Source: Carex sylvatica
Taxonomy: Eukaryota > Streptophyta > Magnoliopsida > Poales > Cyperaceae
Assembly: GCA_964058845.1 (NCBI GenBank)
Contig: CAXKVR010000196.1
Span: 1-35,000, forward strand
Direction: 5' to 3'
DNA: 35,000 nucleotides
The translations under genes were made by a program, and so were the position numbers. Below are positions 9,928-21,310 of this stretch, piece after piece; within the stretch, counting starts at the first letter, position 1, and each line of letters starts with the position of its first letter. The notes below the pieces were generated by a model that ran no database searches, had not been told where the DNA came from, and was given only the letters and a program-made list of their open reading frames with translations.

Positions 9928-12212
9928 AAAACTCTCAGTGGTTAGGACATAATTTTTTTATTTGATATAGGCAGACAATTTGAATTTATGATTTTTTAAT
10001 TGAATTAGAAAATTTATGATTTGTTTATTTTTTATTAAAATATTAGAAATAGTTTTATATTTATTTGAATATATGTAGAATACATATAATTTATTTTATT
10101 AGAAAGATTGCGACAAATAATTCGGATTAATATTTTTAGTCGGAATTTTTTACAGCTATAAGAAAAATTAAAATAAATCTTTGTGTGTTACTGAAAAAAA
10201 AAATTGATTTGAGTTATTAATTCCGGTTCAAAAGTTATTTCTGAGTAAATAAAGAAATTGTCATCGTCCTTCTAGTACATTCAGAATCTAAGTTATTCCA
10301 TCTATTTCCTTAGAATTGATTTTAGAAAATATACAAATATTAAAAATATAAAATAACTTTTAAAAAAATATATGGATTACCTTAGAATTTCAATGTACTA
10401 TAAGGATCACGATAAGATACAAGATTTTTTAACAATTTCATCTAACTTATTAAATAAATGCAACAACTAAAAATTCAGTTTATAAATACACAATTAGATT
10501 ATATCCATCTCATGAAATAATAATTAATAAATGTTATTATATTATTATTTAATCTATTTTGTTTAATTATAATATTATTATTAGTAATTAGTATAATTGT
10601 ATAATATCAATTATTTTAGAAAGAAAAATATAATTTTCTACGAATAATCTCATGTTACAACCGAACACTCATTTTATCACATTTTTATAATTAATTTCAT
10701 GCATAACTCTATCTATGAGTTCCCATATTTTCAAAAATAGATTTTCATTCACGTCAAATTTCATCACGTATAATCTCGTAAAAAACGAACAAAAAATATG
10801 TGCGTTGATTATTTTATATGTGGCATGTTGTACGTATCAGTCAATCATAAAAGCTTAGAAAATCTCTTAATTATGATTCCATCAACATGAAAAGTTCCTC
10901 CAAAACAACTTAAAAAGTAGCATTTGTTTTTCGCAAAAATATCTATCAAGAGAGGCGACACTTAAAACTAACTGTTTTATAACTATAAATAAGAGGGAGT
11001 ACAAAATAATCAACTTGAGGTAGCCGGGGAAAAGAAATTAAAGACTAAAAGAAACCTACAAAGACATTTTGTATAAAGTTTTGGAAAAGGAAATCTGTCT
11101 TTATCATTTTTTAAAGAAATGACCAAATGTAAGTTATTTCTCAATTTTCTTTGTGCTAACACCTAACAGTGAGATAATCTACAATATTATGTAATTTTAC
11201 ATACTTCAAATCTAAAAAAAAAAAAATCTTGCGATGGGAACAAATGGATTTTTACGGATAAAAATTTATAACTAATTGCATCATTATGTTGTCTTATGGA
11301 ATTGATTCTAACTCTGATCGGATGGCCTAAATTCCACGGGAACAAATGGATTTTTAATTAATTGGGACAAACATCCCGTTCGATCGGATGGAAGTTTGTA
11401 TGAAATGGAATTGAGTTTTTTTTTAATTATTATTTTTATTTTCTTCCATTCTAGTGTTAATTGATGGGAAAAAAATCAAGTTAGAGCTCGTTATTTTTTC
11501 TCCACGATGGAGACAATAGGTGTTCATCCAATTAGCAACAGAATAATTATTGTTTGAGATGTTCAAAATAATATCCAATTATTTTGAGTTGTGTAATTAT
11601 GAATTTATATGCTAATTAAATTATAGTATATGTTGTTTATATTAAAAAATTCAGAATATTTAATAAACAACAATAGTTTCTAATATTATAAAATTATAAA
11701 AATACAACCGAACAAGCCTAAAACTATTGAAATTTGAGTAAGCAAACAAAATGGTGACGTACTTGGATCATTTTGGAAAGAAATTAGATCAACACTCAAG
11801 TGATTGAATCAAATTAGCAATTTAGCATTGAGAAATGAGATGCATCAATGCGACAGTGCAAGCATGCACATAGTTTTCTGCAACAGTGGAAATGCATCAA
11901 TGCAAATAGAGACTTGCGCTATGCCTATAATATATATATGCCATTGCGAGATCACAAAATGCTTCTGCGGCGGTATATTTATTTTCTTCCCTGTTTTCTT
12001 ACAAAAACTTCTCATAAAATATGAAGAGATTTATTGTGTTATTATAAAAAATGGAAACTACTACTTTACTTAAAAGCATTATTAATAGAGGCCACCCGGC
12101 CGGGCTGCTGTTTTCCCAGTGGTCCATGCCGTTTTTTCTTAAAGAATTCCACTGTATTTGATGTCTATTTTTTCCTCAAAAAAAAAATAATTGCAATTGT
12201 ATTTTATGTTTT

Positions 12213-12357
12213 TTCTTATTTAAAGAACTTTGTTTATTTTATTCAGCGACGTTGCATGTAGTAAAAATATGCATGAAATTTATAAGTATATATGCAGTAC
12301 CTTCTTTTTTTAAAGGACTTGCATATTTTTTTAAGGGACGTTCCATGTAGTAGAAAC
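12213..12357. repeat. Degenerate direct repeat, about 90-bp period
   Basis: Two diverged copies of a T-rich block ending in GACGTTGCATGTAGTA (first copy, 12213-12266) and GACGTTCCATGTAGTA (second copy, 12303-12357). Confidence 0.5.
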
Positions 12358-12598
12358 AATAACAAGCACTACATAATAGAAAATTCAGATACATCAATAT
12401 TAATCATCACATATATATTCACACAAATGCAAGTAAAGAGAGCATTACATAACATTATAACATGTCTGACATTAAAAAACAAAAAAAAACCAGCTAGCAT
12501 GCTTAAGAACAAACATTTATAAACATATCATTAATAAATTCCTCTAATACAAATCATCGCCATCGTACTTGAAGATGGGTCCGGATCCGACAAATTTA

Positions 12599-12719
12599 CT
12601 CAAATTTTGAGTTTTGATCCGACTATCCGATCCGGTTCAAACTAAAATTCATGACGAAGTTCCTATAATGTTCATACATATTATAATCGGATGGTCTGAA
12701 TCCAAACTCAAAGTTTGAG
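12599..12719. mobile_element. Small foldback element (MITE-like), 121 bp
   Basis: Left arm from CTCAAATTTTGAGTTTTGAT (12599) pairs with a right arm ending CAAAGTTTGAG (12719); the arms match imperfectly over about 38 bases. It is flanked by TTA on both sides (12596-12598 and 12720-12722), the target size and sequence used by PIF/Harbinger (Tourist-like) elements, though a 3-bp match alone is weak. Confidence 0.5.
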
Positions 12720-13431
12720 TTACCTTAATGGGATCTGAATTCTTTGAAGATACCTCTAACAAATGAAAAAATAATGAAAAATACAAATATTATCATTTCC
12801 AAAATTTTGTTAAGAAAATGAGATATGCTCTATTTGCAAGATAGGTAACAACTGTTGATATGATCTGAAAACAATGATTGAAGAAGAACTAAACGGAATT
12901 AAAAATATAAAAAATTGAAGAGCGAGATAGAATGAATCGATGATTTTTTAGGAACTAATTAAGTAGAATGAATCAAATAATTTTTGAGGAAATAAATAGA
13001 AATAAACAAATGATTTTTTAGGAACTAAACAGAATAAGTTTTGTATAACTATAATATAATTATTAATAAAGAATTTGAACAACCGGTGTGCGTAGATCGT
13101 CTTGTTTGATACCCATTCTCTTTTCTTGTATCTCGGTCATGTACAAAAAAAATATGGTTATGCATTTTTCTGCCCATCTCAATTAACCATCATTTGAGAA
13201 CAATAGTCGAGCTCGTATACGGAGACTATTCACATTGGTTTCCAAATACACGGAAAAGCCCACTCCAAATTTTGACGAGTTTGCTAACTGAATATAAAGA
13301 ATGCATAAAAACATTTTTTTGCTGAAGTTTCTAAGTTGGCATACCGTGAAGACATGAAAACTTGTTGACATTGGATAAGGATCAGGATAAATGTATTGGT
13401 TGGTTGTGGCCTTGTGGGTTGTGTTTGATGG

Positions 13432-13617
13432 AACAGACTGCTGTTTTTCTTATAGAAAAGCATGGTCCTGCTTTTTCGGTCTCAACTATTCAAATGTATT
13501 AAAATTTGTGTATGAAAAAGTTTCTTTATAGAGATATGTGAATGAAAATTTTTGAATAGTTGGGATCGAAAAAGTAAGATTCTATTTTTCTATAAGAAAA
13601 ACAGCATAATCGGATCC
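13432..13617. mobile_element. Foldback MITE, probable Mutator-like, 11-bp target duplication
   Basis: Arms 13438-13494 and 13551-13606 are near-perfect inverted repeats (CTGTTTTTCTTATAGAAAA and TTTTTCGGTCTCAACTATTC blocks). The element is flanked by the direct repeat GTGTTTGATGG at 13421-13431 and 13618-13628. A 9-11 bp duplication points to the Mutator superfamily. No coding sequence; 186 bp between the repeats. Confidence 0.7.
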
Positions 13618-14240
13618 GTGTTTGATGGGGTTGGGTCTAGATGGAACTCGCTTGTATTTCATGTTATAGGGCCGATTAGGCTCTAGTTGTGCCTCAAGAA
13701 TCGCACTATCAAAGCATAACTAGAAATTCAATCTACCTACGATTGAAACTAATTCAATGCAAAGATTAAAAAAAAAAAAAAAAACTGTACTGCATTTTAG
13801 CACTGATAATCTAATCATAAATTATTTTTCACAATTGGTACCAACTCATAAAACCAGATGGATGTTATACCGATATTACAATGTACTTGGATATTTAGGT
13901 TGTACTCGTTCTCGAAATATTCAAATTGATAGCAAATCGCACTTTTGACATCATCAAAATCTTGTTTGGCAGTTGCACAGAATGAGAACTGATGGCTACT
14001 TAATCCCTGTTGGCCCGTATCAGATTTCACCGCTTATCCGGGCCGGCCTTGGTGCTGGACAGCCAGGGGACTACCTCAAATTCTAAGATTCAGGGAGTCC
14101 CAAAAGAATTTTTTTTTTGTTTGCATATATTAAAAATAAATAAAATATTAGAATCTAAACTTTGAATATATAATAGGTTCAAACTTTTTTATAAATAGAT
14201 ATGATATATTGACATATTAATAAAAAAAAATTGTATATAT

Positions 14241-15527
14241 CAGTATTGTAAATAACGGTATGCACTTGTCGAACGGACAGGATACCGTCAAGCGATTAAT
14301 TGGTATGCGACCGATTAATCAGAATTATATGGACAATTTTGTATTTTTATTAAAATTATGTGTATATATTCATAATTTATTAAAAAAATAATTTATTTAA
14401 CTCATCAAACTTATCAAATAAACTTAATTTAACTTAGTTCTATTATTATAACATGACAAAGGGGCGTAAACAGTCGGATACGGATCGGATAGTGGTCTTA
14501 CCGTATCCGTTATAATTTTTCGGATACGGATACGGATACGGATCGGATATCGAACGAATACTGATATTTTTCATAATTAGCTTATTGGTTACAAAATATT
14601 TATTATATTATTAATATATTAGTCACTAATTATGTCATAGTGTTATATTGTTCATCAAAATATATATCTATATTCAATTTAATAAATTATCGATACAATA
14701 TGCAATTTAATGAATTAATTTAAGAATATATAGCACTTTTGTTGTCGTTTTAAAGTGTAAACGGCCGGATACGGATAGTTAAAATCCTTACCGTATCCTT
14801 ATCAGTTATAATTTTTCGGATACGGATACGAATACGAATAGTCTCGGATACAGATACGGATCGGATAATTTAGATAATTTTTTAGATACGGATCCGAAGG
14901 AAATTGGATAATATCCAATTACACCCGTAACATGACACTACGCTTAACAATACACGCGCACTTTACATTTGTAAGTAACACATTTATTTAATGAAAAAAT
15001 AAATTTGTGAATTAAGCATTTTCAAATACTAATAATATATTATTTGAAAGACATGAAACATTCTAACAAGAATCACTAAATTTAGTTTATAATAACAACT
15101 TAATTTAATATATGAACATGCTGTACTAATTGAAAAAATTACATCAGTAAGTAAGAAAAATATATGGTATATAAATAGTAGAAGAATTAATTAATTAATT
15201 CAAAATAAGTAAGAAGAAAAAATATATATAAAAAATTAGATGTATAGTCAAGCACAAATAAAACTGCAATATATGTTTATGAAACTTATTATCACACAGT
15301 CACAGAAAAAAACAATGTAAAAATAAATAATCACTGGAATAAACGAAAATAAATGGACGATCAAATGAGAATAAACAAAATAATTGAGAATAATCGCTAA
15401 TAATCAGAAGATTAATTGAAAAAATTTCACCAATAGACCTTCGATAAGTGTATTCATAACGGTATGACCATCATTAATAATTAAACAGACATATAATCAG
15501 CCATTAAAACTATTTTTTACAATACTG
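14241..15527. mobile_element. Putative non-autonomous hAT-like element, interrupted by another element
   Basis: Terminal inverted repeat CAGTATTGTAAA at 14241-14252 and its complement ending at 15527. Flanking 8-mers are nearly identical (gtatatat at 14233-14240, atatatat at 15528-15535), but they are low-complexity. ATACCGTTAT-type words recur near both ends. No transposase is readable. It contains the separate insertion 14459-14927. Confidence 0.55.
14459..14927. mobile_element. Nested MITE-like element with GGATAC repeats, 10-bp target duplication
   Basis: Flanked by perfect direct repeats TAACATGACA at 14449-14458 and 14928-14937. The ends are loosely inverted (AAGGGGCGTAA left; reverse complement of the right end ACGGGTGTAA). 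Inside are two related blocks (from about 14468 and about 14757) containing TTATAATTTTTCGGATACGG followed by runs of CGGATA/GGATAC units. The duplication size fits hAT or Mutator-like elements. It has no coding capacity. Confidence 0.75.
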
Positions 15528-15964
15528 ATATATATAAAGAGCTCAAAATTTTCTTTCGCTCCAAATTCCAAAATCTTGAGAACTCGCCCTACCACTTATA
15601 TAAATCATTACAATTATCATGATTGATTGTTTTGATGAATTGAACTGAAGCGATGCGAATTTTAAAAAAAAATACTAAATTATTTTAAAATTAAAAAATG
15701 ATCTTGGCAGTGTGTATGAGAGAAGTAGACTGTAATAGGTTAAAATATCATGTGTGGAAGTCACTGTCATGTTTTATTATTAGCCGAGTCAAAATAATAT
15801 TGGAACGTGTTTGAGACTAGAGTTATAAGGATCTGCTTTGAGATTTGTGCCATATTAAAACAAACGATTCAGATCTCATTCTATCCGTTCAAGTATTGAA
15901 CTCCATATAAATTCTCTCTCGATCGCGCTTTTTCAGAATCTGCATTCTCTGCATTAACGCACCG

Positions 15965-16083
15965 TTTGAGTTAATTCAGAGAACCGTCCGATCAAAATGC
16001 AGATTAATCCGGTCCACACCCATAGCACGTAGCTCTTTATATTCGTGCAGATTTAAATTGGACGGTCCTAACTTAACTCAAAA
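15965..16083. repeat. Small foldback element, 119 bp
   Basis: TTTGAGTTAATTCAG...ACCGTCC...GCAGATT at 15965-16005 pairs imperfectly with the right arm ending at 16083 (reverse complement TTTGAGTTAAGTTAGGACCG). No clear target duplication found. Confidence 0.55.
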
Positions 16084-16161
16084 TTTGAGTTTGACTTGGA
16101 GGATACGAATTCGTTTTTTCATAGCTTCAGTGCGGTTTTTGGAGTATTTTTTAGGATAATA

Positions 16162-16936
16162 GGTCATGTTTGGTTGTGAACTAAAGTTAATGAGTTTTAA
16201 TTTGGTTATTTTAACTTAGGCCGATCTAAATTGTTCATGTTTGGTTGATATCTAAAGTTAAACCTTGACTTAAATTATTCCTTGTTTGATAAGAATTTAA
16301 TTGCTTAAGGTATAATTTGATATTACAAATTATTTTGTCCTACAAAATTTGTAATAACAATAATAAAACTATTCTTTGTATTTTTTTTCTTTTCATTTTG
16401 ATTGAAAGAAATTGTACAAGAAAACGAGTTATATATAAATTAATTCTATATCTTAGAGAAACACATTGTATTTAATGAATCTTATTTAATTAAAGTTATA
16501 TGTGTACTAATTTATTTGTCAAAAATGTGTTAGGTTGATGAACAAAAATTTATTATTTTGTAGTACAATTTAAAAAATATTTTATTTAATTATTTTTTAG
16601 ATTGCATATTTTGTTGATTTAGAAAGTTGTGTCATTTAAAATAAATATTGATTCTATAATTGATAAAGTTATAAGTTTCCTTATATGTAAATGAATTTCT
16701 TTTGCTTATTTTATATTTCTTAAAAAGTGATTAAAAATAATAAAAATAATGAAAAATTAGGTCTTATACTCAACTAAAATTAAACCACATAGATAGATGA
16801 TTTAGTTTAGGCTAATTTAGTCCGGTCTAAAGATCAATTTATTTCATTTTAGTCTGACTCAATTAAATCACATTTGATAAAATAAGTGAAGCTTAAAATT
16901 CTTATTCTACTGTTTAGTCCACAATCAAACAGGACC
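16162..16936. mobile_element. Putative PIF/Harbinger-like non-autonomous element
   Basis: The left end GGTCATGTTTGGTTGTGAAC and the reverse complement of the right end, GGTCCTGTTTGATTGTGGAC, form an approximately 26-bp imperfect terminal repeat. Both ends are flanked by ATA (16159-16161 and 16937-16939). GGxCxTGTTTGGTTG ends are typical of plant Harbinger/Tourist elements, whose 3-bp target is usually TTA/TAA rather than ATA. A second partial copy of the left end lies at about 16236-16265. No transposase seen. Confidence 0.6.
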
Positions 16937-16939
16937 ATA

Positions 16940-17553
16940 TTGCTTCTTTAAATTTATTTTTCTTAAATGGTACGTATAAAAAAAAAAATGGACAAAGTGG
17001 AAGGGGTAAGGGGCGTGCGTATCTTTGTCTGCCCACTTGCCACATATAATATAATAATATTTAGTATCCTGCTCTTCTATATAGAATAACCGATAACGGA
17101 TGAGATGAGGTGCGCTTTTTGTTTATCCATCCAACGGTTGTCACTGTTTCCCTAGGCGAGAGAGAGCTGACACGTCTTCTCAGACCCGTTAATTTCACCT
17201 TTGACCTGGCGGTCCGACTAACTGCTCCTTGTCTCTCTATCTCTCTCGTCTCCCCTCACATTTCCCTTTCTTCTAGTTAAAATAATTGAAAAAGAAAGAG
17301 AAAGAGAGAGAGAGAGAAAAAGAAAGCACTTTTTTCCATTTCCATCTACTCTCTTTCTTTATTTATTTCTTCTCGCTTCTTACCGGACACCACTACAGTA
17401 ATCAGTAATCAGTCACTCCGCTTTACCACCTGTCATTCTGTGTTGTGTCCGTGTGATTGGTTACCCTCAAATCTTTAGGAAGAGGAAGAAGGGCAAATTT
17501 GTAGATGGCACCAGTCTAATTCTTGGATCCGCGAGCTTTAAACCAACCCTCCC
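16940..17553 (+). promoter_or_regulatory. Upstream region of the lectin-like gene, with W-box
   Basis: AT-rich then GA/CT-rich leader before the ATG at 17554. A W-box core TTGACC lies at 17201-17206 (WRKY-factor site, common in defence-related promoters), and a GA tract at about 17304-17317 probably lies in the 5' UTR. Regulation by WRKY factors is inference from one motif. Confidence 0.4.
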
Positions 17554-18618
17554 ATGGCCATGGCGAACCTCTTATTCTCCTCCGTACCGTTTCTTTTATT
17601 TCTACTTTCTCAAGGCGTTTCTCTCGGTGCTGCAGCTACCGGCGACCCTTTTTTCTCCTTCTCTTTTCCCTCCTTTTCTTTTCCCTCCTTTGACAACAAC
17701 AACAACAGTGAGCTTGAGATTGGGTTGCACGGCGACGCAAGCATCAGCAATTCAACCCTCAGGGTCGTTCGCTTCGGCCTCGTTGTGTACCGCAAGCCCA
17801 TCAAGTTCGTTGGCCGAAACCCCGGCTTCTCCACCTACTTCTCTTTCTCTCCTTCCCCAACTAATGGCGCAGATTTTGGGTTTTTCCTGACTCTCAGTAG
17901 TGTTAGACTGGATTTGCTTGATGGGCCTCCTCCGAGTATTATTTCACTCAGTTTTGTCAGTTCAATTGATACTGATACCGGCTTCACCAATTCCACTGAA
18001 AATCACTTACAGATTGATGTGGGTGGCTTCGTACCAATCAAAATAAAAAAAGAGTTCATGCTCAACAATACCGAGAAGCTGCATTCTTGGATCGACTACG
18101 ATGGGACTTCAAATCAACTAAAAGTGTGGCTTAGCAGATCAAGGACTTCTAAGCCGGAGATGCCGATTGCTTCTTACCCAATTGACTTGTCCAATGTGCT
18201 ATGGAGAGAAGCCATGGTGGTGGGTTTTACTTCTTCTTCGACTTCGGCTGACAACTCCTCAACCCAAATCATAGCAAAAGGCACCCAAAACTGTACCGTG
18301 TACGAATGGATGTTTGCGGCCCACCACGGAGCCCCGTATCTGATGCATTCTGAGCCTCTCGATCCAAACAAATACTTGGCTCGACCTAAACCGCACATAC
18401 TTAGACGGATGGGTCATCCATGGGGCATAATACTCGCCCTGATTTTTGCAGCTGCATGTGGGGCCATGGTAACCATCTTTGCTGTGTTTGTATGGTTCTC
18501 AGTGTGCACTCACCGGCCTGTTGCCCCGGTGGAGTACCCAGTGCACCCTGCTGAGGTGGTCTATGAAAAGATTAGGCTAGTTGGGCTCAAAGAAATGCAC
18601 AATGCCAACTCCAAGTGA
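17554..18618 (+). CDS. Membrane-anchored L-type (legume-type) lectin-like protein, no kinase
   Basis: Single-exon gene, 354 residues, ATG in the strong context CCCATGGCC. Residues 1-27 are a signal peptide (LLFSSVPFLLFLLSQGVSLG core). Residues 30-51 are a Phe/Ser then Asn-rich linker. Residues about 52-260 form a concanavalin A-like L-type lectin fold (FSTYFSFSPSPTNGADFGFF, NHLQIDVGG, LHSWIDYDG..NQLKVWLS, VVGFTSSS blocks). Residues about 290-316 are one transmembrane helix (IILALIFAAACGAMVTIFAV), leaving a tail of about 38 residues. L-type lectin receptor kinases have a kinase after this helix; here the frame simply stops. Related kinase-less lectin proteins exist in other plants. The EFD metal-site motif expected before NH-I/V-D is replaced by LSF (132-134), so Ca/Mn-dependent sugar binding may be lost. 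Likely a cell-surface protein; ligand unknown. Confidence 0.88.
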   Translation: MAMANLLFSSVPFLLFLLSQGVSLGAAATGDPFFSFSFPSFSFPSFDNNNNSELEIGLHGDASISNSTLRVVRFGLVVYRKPIKFVGRNPGFSTYFSFSPSPTNGADFGFFLTLSSVRLDLLDGPPPSIISLSFVSSIDTDTGFTNSTENHLQIDVGGFVPIKIKKEFMLNNTEKLHSWIDYDGTSNQLKVWLSRSRTSKPEMPIASYPIDLSNVLWREAMVVGFTSSSTSADNSSTQIIAKGTQNCTVYEWMFAAHHGAPYLMHSEPLDPNKYLARPKPHILRRMGHPWGIILALIFAAACGAMVTIFAVFVWFSVCTHRPVAPVEYPVHPAEVVYEKIRLVGLKEMHNANSK

Positions 18619-20201
18619 CGGCTCTCTCTCCTCTGCCTACTGCTGGTCTTCTGTTCTGTTGTATGTATATTTTTTTTTTTGTAGGCCTGCACCTTTGTAT
18701 TTTTTTGTCTGGTTACTTGTGATATGAAATGGTGTGGGGGGTATGCGTTGATTGTGATAATGGAGTGGAAACTGCAATTTTTGTGGGGAAAGTTGCCACA
18801 AAAAATCCGGTTTCCATTCAAAGGAAAAATCTTTCTAGTTCTAGTTAGTGTTTAACATGATTGTGTACTAGTGTTTCAACCAGCTTTTTTATTTTTTATT
18901 TTGTGTTAAGAATTAGAGAGGGCTAATTATGTCTCTTTTCTTGATAACTTTTGGCTTATTCGATTTATCCACGATGCACTGGTAAGTGTTATTGTGAAAT
19001 TAATTCTACTGTCAGAGAAGAGAATAGCTTCCATTAGTCTGATTATCTCCCATTTCTTTCTCTGGCAGAAGCCATGATCTCTATTAGGTCTGTGCTGAAA
19101 GCTTTTGTTGGCACTGAACACAACTCTATTATCAAAATTTGAAAATTAAGGAAAAGAATTATCAGTGGAGCTCTAATTTTAGTTGGTAGCGCCAAAAATT
19201 AAGTGATCCAAACTAATGCCAATAATGCCACCATGAAATGGTGCCAAAACTGCAAACTTCTTCAAGCAGCAGCAGCTTATAAGTTATAAAAAGGATATGC
19301 AAAGCATGCATGGTGAAAGTCAATTAGTGGTTCAGGACATGGGTTGTATGAAGTTGCAATTTTCAGTTGAGAGTGTGATTTTTGCCCACTGCCTAGCTGA
19401 AGAATATCACTAGGTAATTAGTATGTACAGTATTGCCATTAGTTATAGTAAAAATGAAAATGCCATCATTATTAATATGTATGGTTGAAATCCGAAACAA
19501 TCGTAGTAGAGCAGTGTGTTTGGAGGCCTGTGATGATTGTTATTGGTTCACTACTGCTAAATTTTATCAATTTCACTTGCTTGTAAGTTTAATTTCTGAT
19601 ATTTCCTCTGTTAACCCTCAAGTTCTGAATCATAATGTGCGGAGCTGAGAGAATTTGGTTGTTGCTTCTTGCACTGGCCTAATGACTTATAGAAAACTGA
19701 AGCATGGGGGAATGAATACAATTACCTGGTTGTTATACGAGAATGAAATAGTTGTGGGCTTGACCGTGAAGTTTGTTTTCATCAATATTGTTAAATAGGC
19801 TGGCCTGATGGCCTCATTCTAGCCTGAATAACATATAATAGCTGGCCTGATTGTTATTACAAGATGATAGTTAATTATGGCTATTCTATAATAGATGGAA
19901 AGAGGACATGCTACAACTGTTTGGCTGAATTGAATTGGTGGTGAGTATCGAGGATATCGATCATGCAGCTTGTTAAAAGATGAGAATGTTTCTCTATTGA
20001 CCCTTCATTGGGTGAGTGCCGCCTTTTTGATCGGCACCATCTTTGGAGGTCAAATTTAAAAAAATTTCAATGATGTTTCAATCTTAGGCTAAGACTAGAT
20101 AATCACCAGGTTAGTTTTTATTGTTAGTTTGCTTCATTTTTGCTTTGAAAATCACATTTATTTGTACCTCCAAGTACATTAAGCCTTTGCAACAAGAGAA
20201 A
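18619..20201. other. Lectin 3' UTR and spacer
   Basis: T-rich 3' flank of the lectin-like gene followed by non-repetitive spacer. I see no gene, RNA gene or well-bounded element. Confidence 0.45.
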
Positions 20202-20343
20202 GGGGCTGTTTGGCAGCTGAGTTTCTGTCTGGAATAGCAGAATAGTATGCTATTCCAGATGCTCTGGATTAGTGACCTGATTAGCCTCTTCTGCTATTCT
20301 GCCAAATTAGTGGGATAGCAGAAGAGTGCTGAATGACAACCAC
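20202..20343. mobile_element. Possible degenerate MITE
   Basis: The left end GGGGCTGTTTGGCAGC resembles, loosely, the reverse complement of the right end (GTGGTTGTCATTCAGCACTC). The interior has repeated AGCAGAA/TTCTGCTATTC words in both orientations. No clean target duplication. Confidence 0.35.
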
Positions 20344-21130
20344 TTAAGATGCACTGCTTTATTTTTTCTTGCATGATTAAGGAACTTAAGCAGGATATAT
20401 GCAAAGGGAGGCTTGCTTAATTGAGGCAAACTTGATTCTCACTCTCTCTGTTGAACTGGTACAAGAATATATACATTTTTTTTAAATTAATAAATCCTTT
20501 CGTTGGTCCAGTTTTATTCATTGTACTGTAAGCCAAAAATCTGCTTGAAAGATCATCACCCTTAATTTTTTATTCTGTGAGGTTGTAACAACAAAAATGT
20601 TGTTTATTTTATGTGCTGGTGATCGGTGATGATGAATCCAGTATAATGTATTTGATTAGACGTATCTAGATCACTCTTCCCCTCTTTTGTATAATAGACA
20701 GGTTTTGGTGAAGGATTTGTGTTTTTATAAGAGTTGCGATTCAAGTATTGTTTTTTGGGCCAAGTAGGCAAGTCGCCTACTGAGTTTCATTAAATAACAA
20801 AATAGTACATGGTACTTACATAGTTATTTACAAAGAAAATGGTAAAAGCAAGTCGAATATAAATTGAAAAGAGAAAGAAGCTAAAGAAAAGGAAATTGAA
20901 GGGGTTTGTGAAAGTAATTATCCTAAAATGTCTCTTGAGTAAGAAAGAAGGGAAGGGAAAGAATTTTTTTTTTTGAGTTGGTTAGGCTCCAAGACTGTAC
21001 GATTTGCTTTAAGATCTCTGTGTACGAAAATTGAAGTAGATGTGCACAAATATTAAAGCAGAGCGTACATATCTTAAAGCAGAGCGTATATCTTGAAGTG
21101 GGTCGGATGGTCTTGGAGCCCATCAAACTT

Positions 21131-21310
21131 GGAAATAAATCTGCTGCGATTCTTTGGGATCACAGGGACCGTGCAATTCCAAATCTCACCATCTATTTTG
21201 TGGAATCTACGAATCTTAAAAGCAATTATTTTTTCTGAACGAATCTCAAAATAAATAAAAGGGCGGATGTGTCCCTGCGATCCCAAAGAATCACAGCAGA
21301 TTTTATTTCC
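21131..21310. mobile_element. Mutator-like MITE, 180 bp, 9-bp target duplication
   Basis: Terminal inverted repeats of about 40 bp: GGAAATAAATCTGCTGCGAT at the left, GGAAATAAAATCTGCTGTGA as reverse complement of the right, both running into TTCTTTGGGATC(A/G)CAGGGAC. Flanked by perfect 9-bp direct repeats ATCAAACTT (21122-21130 and 21311-21319). Duplication size and TIR length fit Mutator-derived MITEs. No coding sequence of its own. Confidence 0.85.

Larger units (their letters stand above)
9167..12598. other. AT-rich intergenic region, no supported gene
   Basis: Laccase 3' flank, then very AT-rich sequence with short open frames only and no recognisable protein motif. It contains a hairpin (9864-9927) and a degenerate direct repeat (12213-12357). 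Probably old transposon debris, but I cannot classify most of it. Confidence 0.5.

Noticed and set aside
14468..14900. GGATAC/CGGATA runs as possible telomeric or centromeric satellite
   Set aside because: Only a few units in two short blocks, contained within a bounded transposon-like insert with a target duplication.
9167..17200. Possible hidden protein-coding or tRNA gene in the 8-kb AT-rich region
   Set aside because: I scanned both strands for splice-linked conserved motifs and tRNA-like cloverleafs and saw none that I could support; small non-coding RNAs cannot be excluded without tools.
17453..17890. 145-residue open frame overlapping the lectin gene start
   Set aside because: It begins at GTG, runs in another frame of the lectin gene and gives a Pro/Ser-rich nonsense translation; the 17554 frame has signal peptide, lectin fold and membrane helix.
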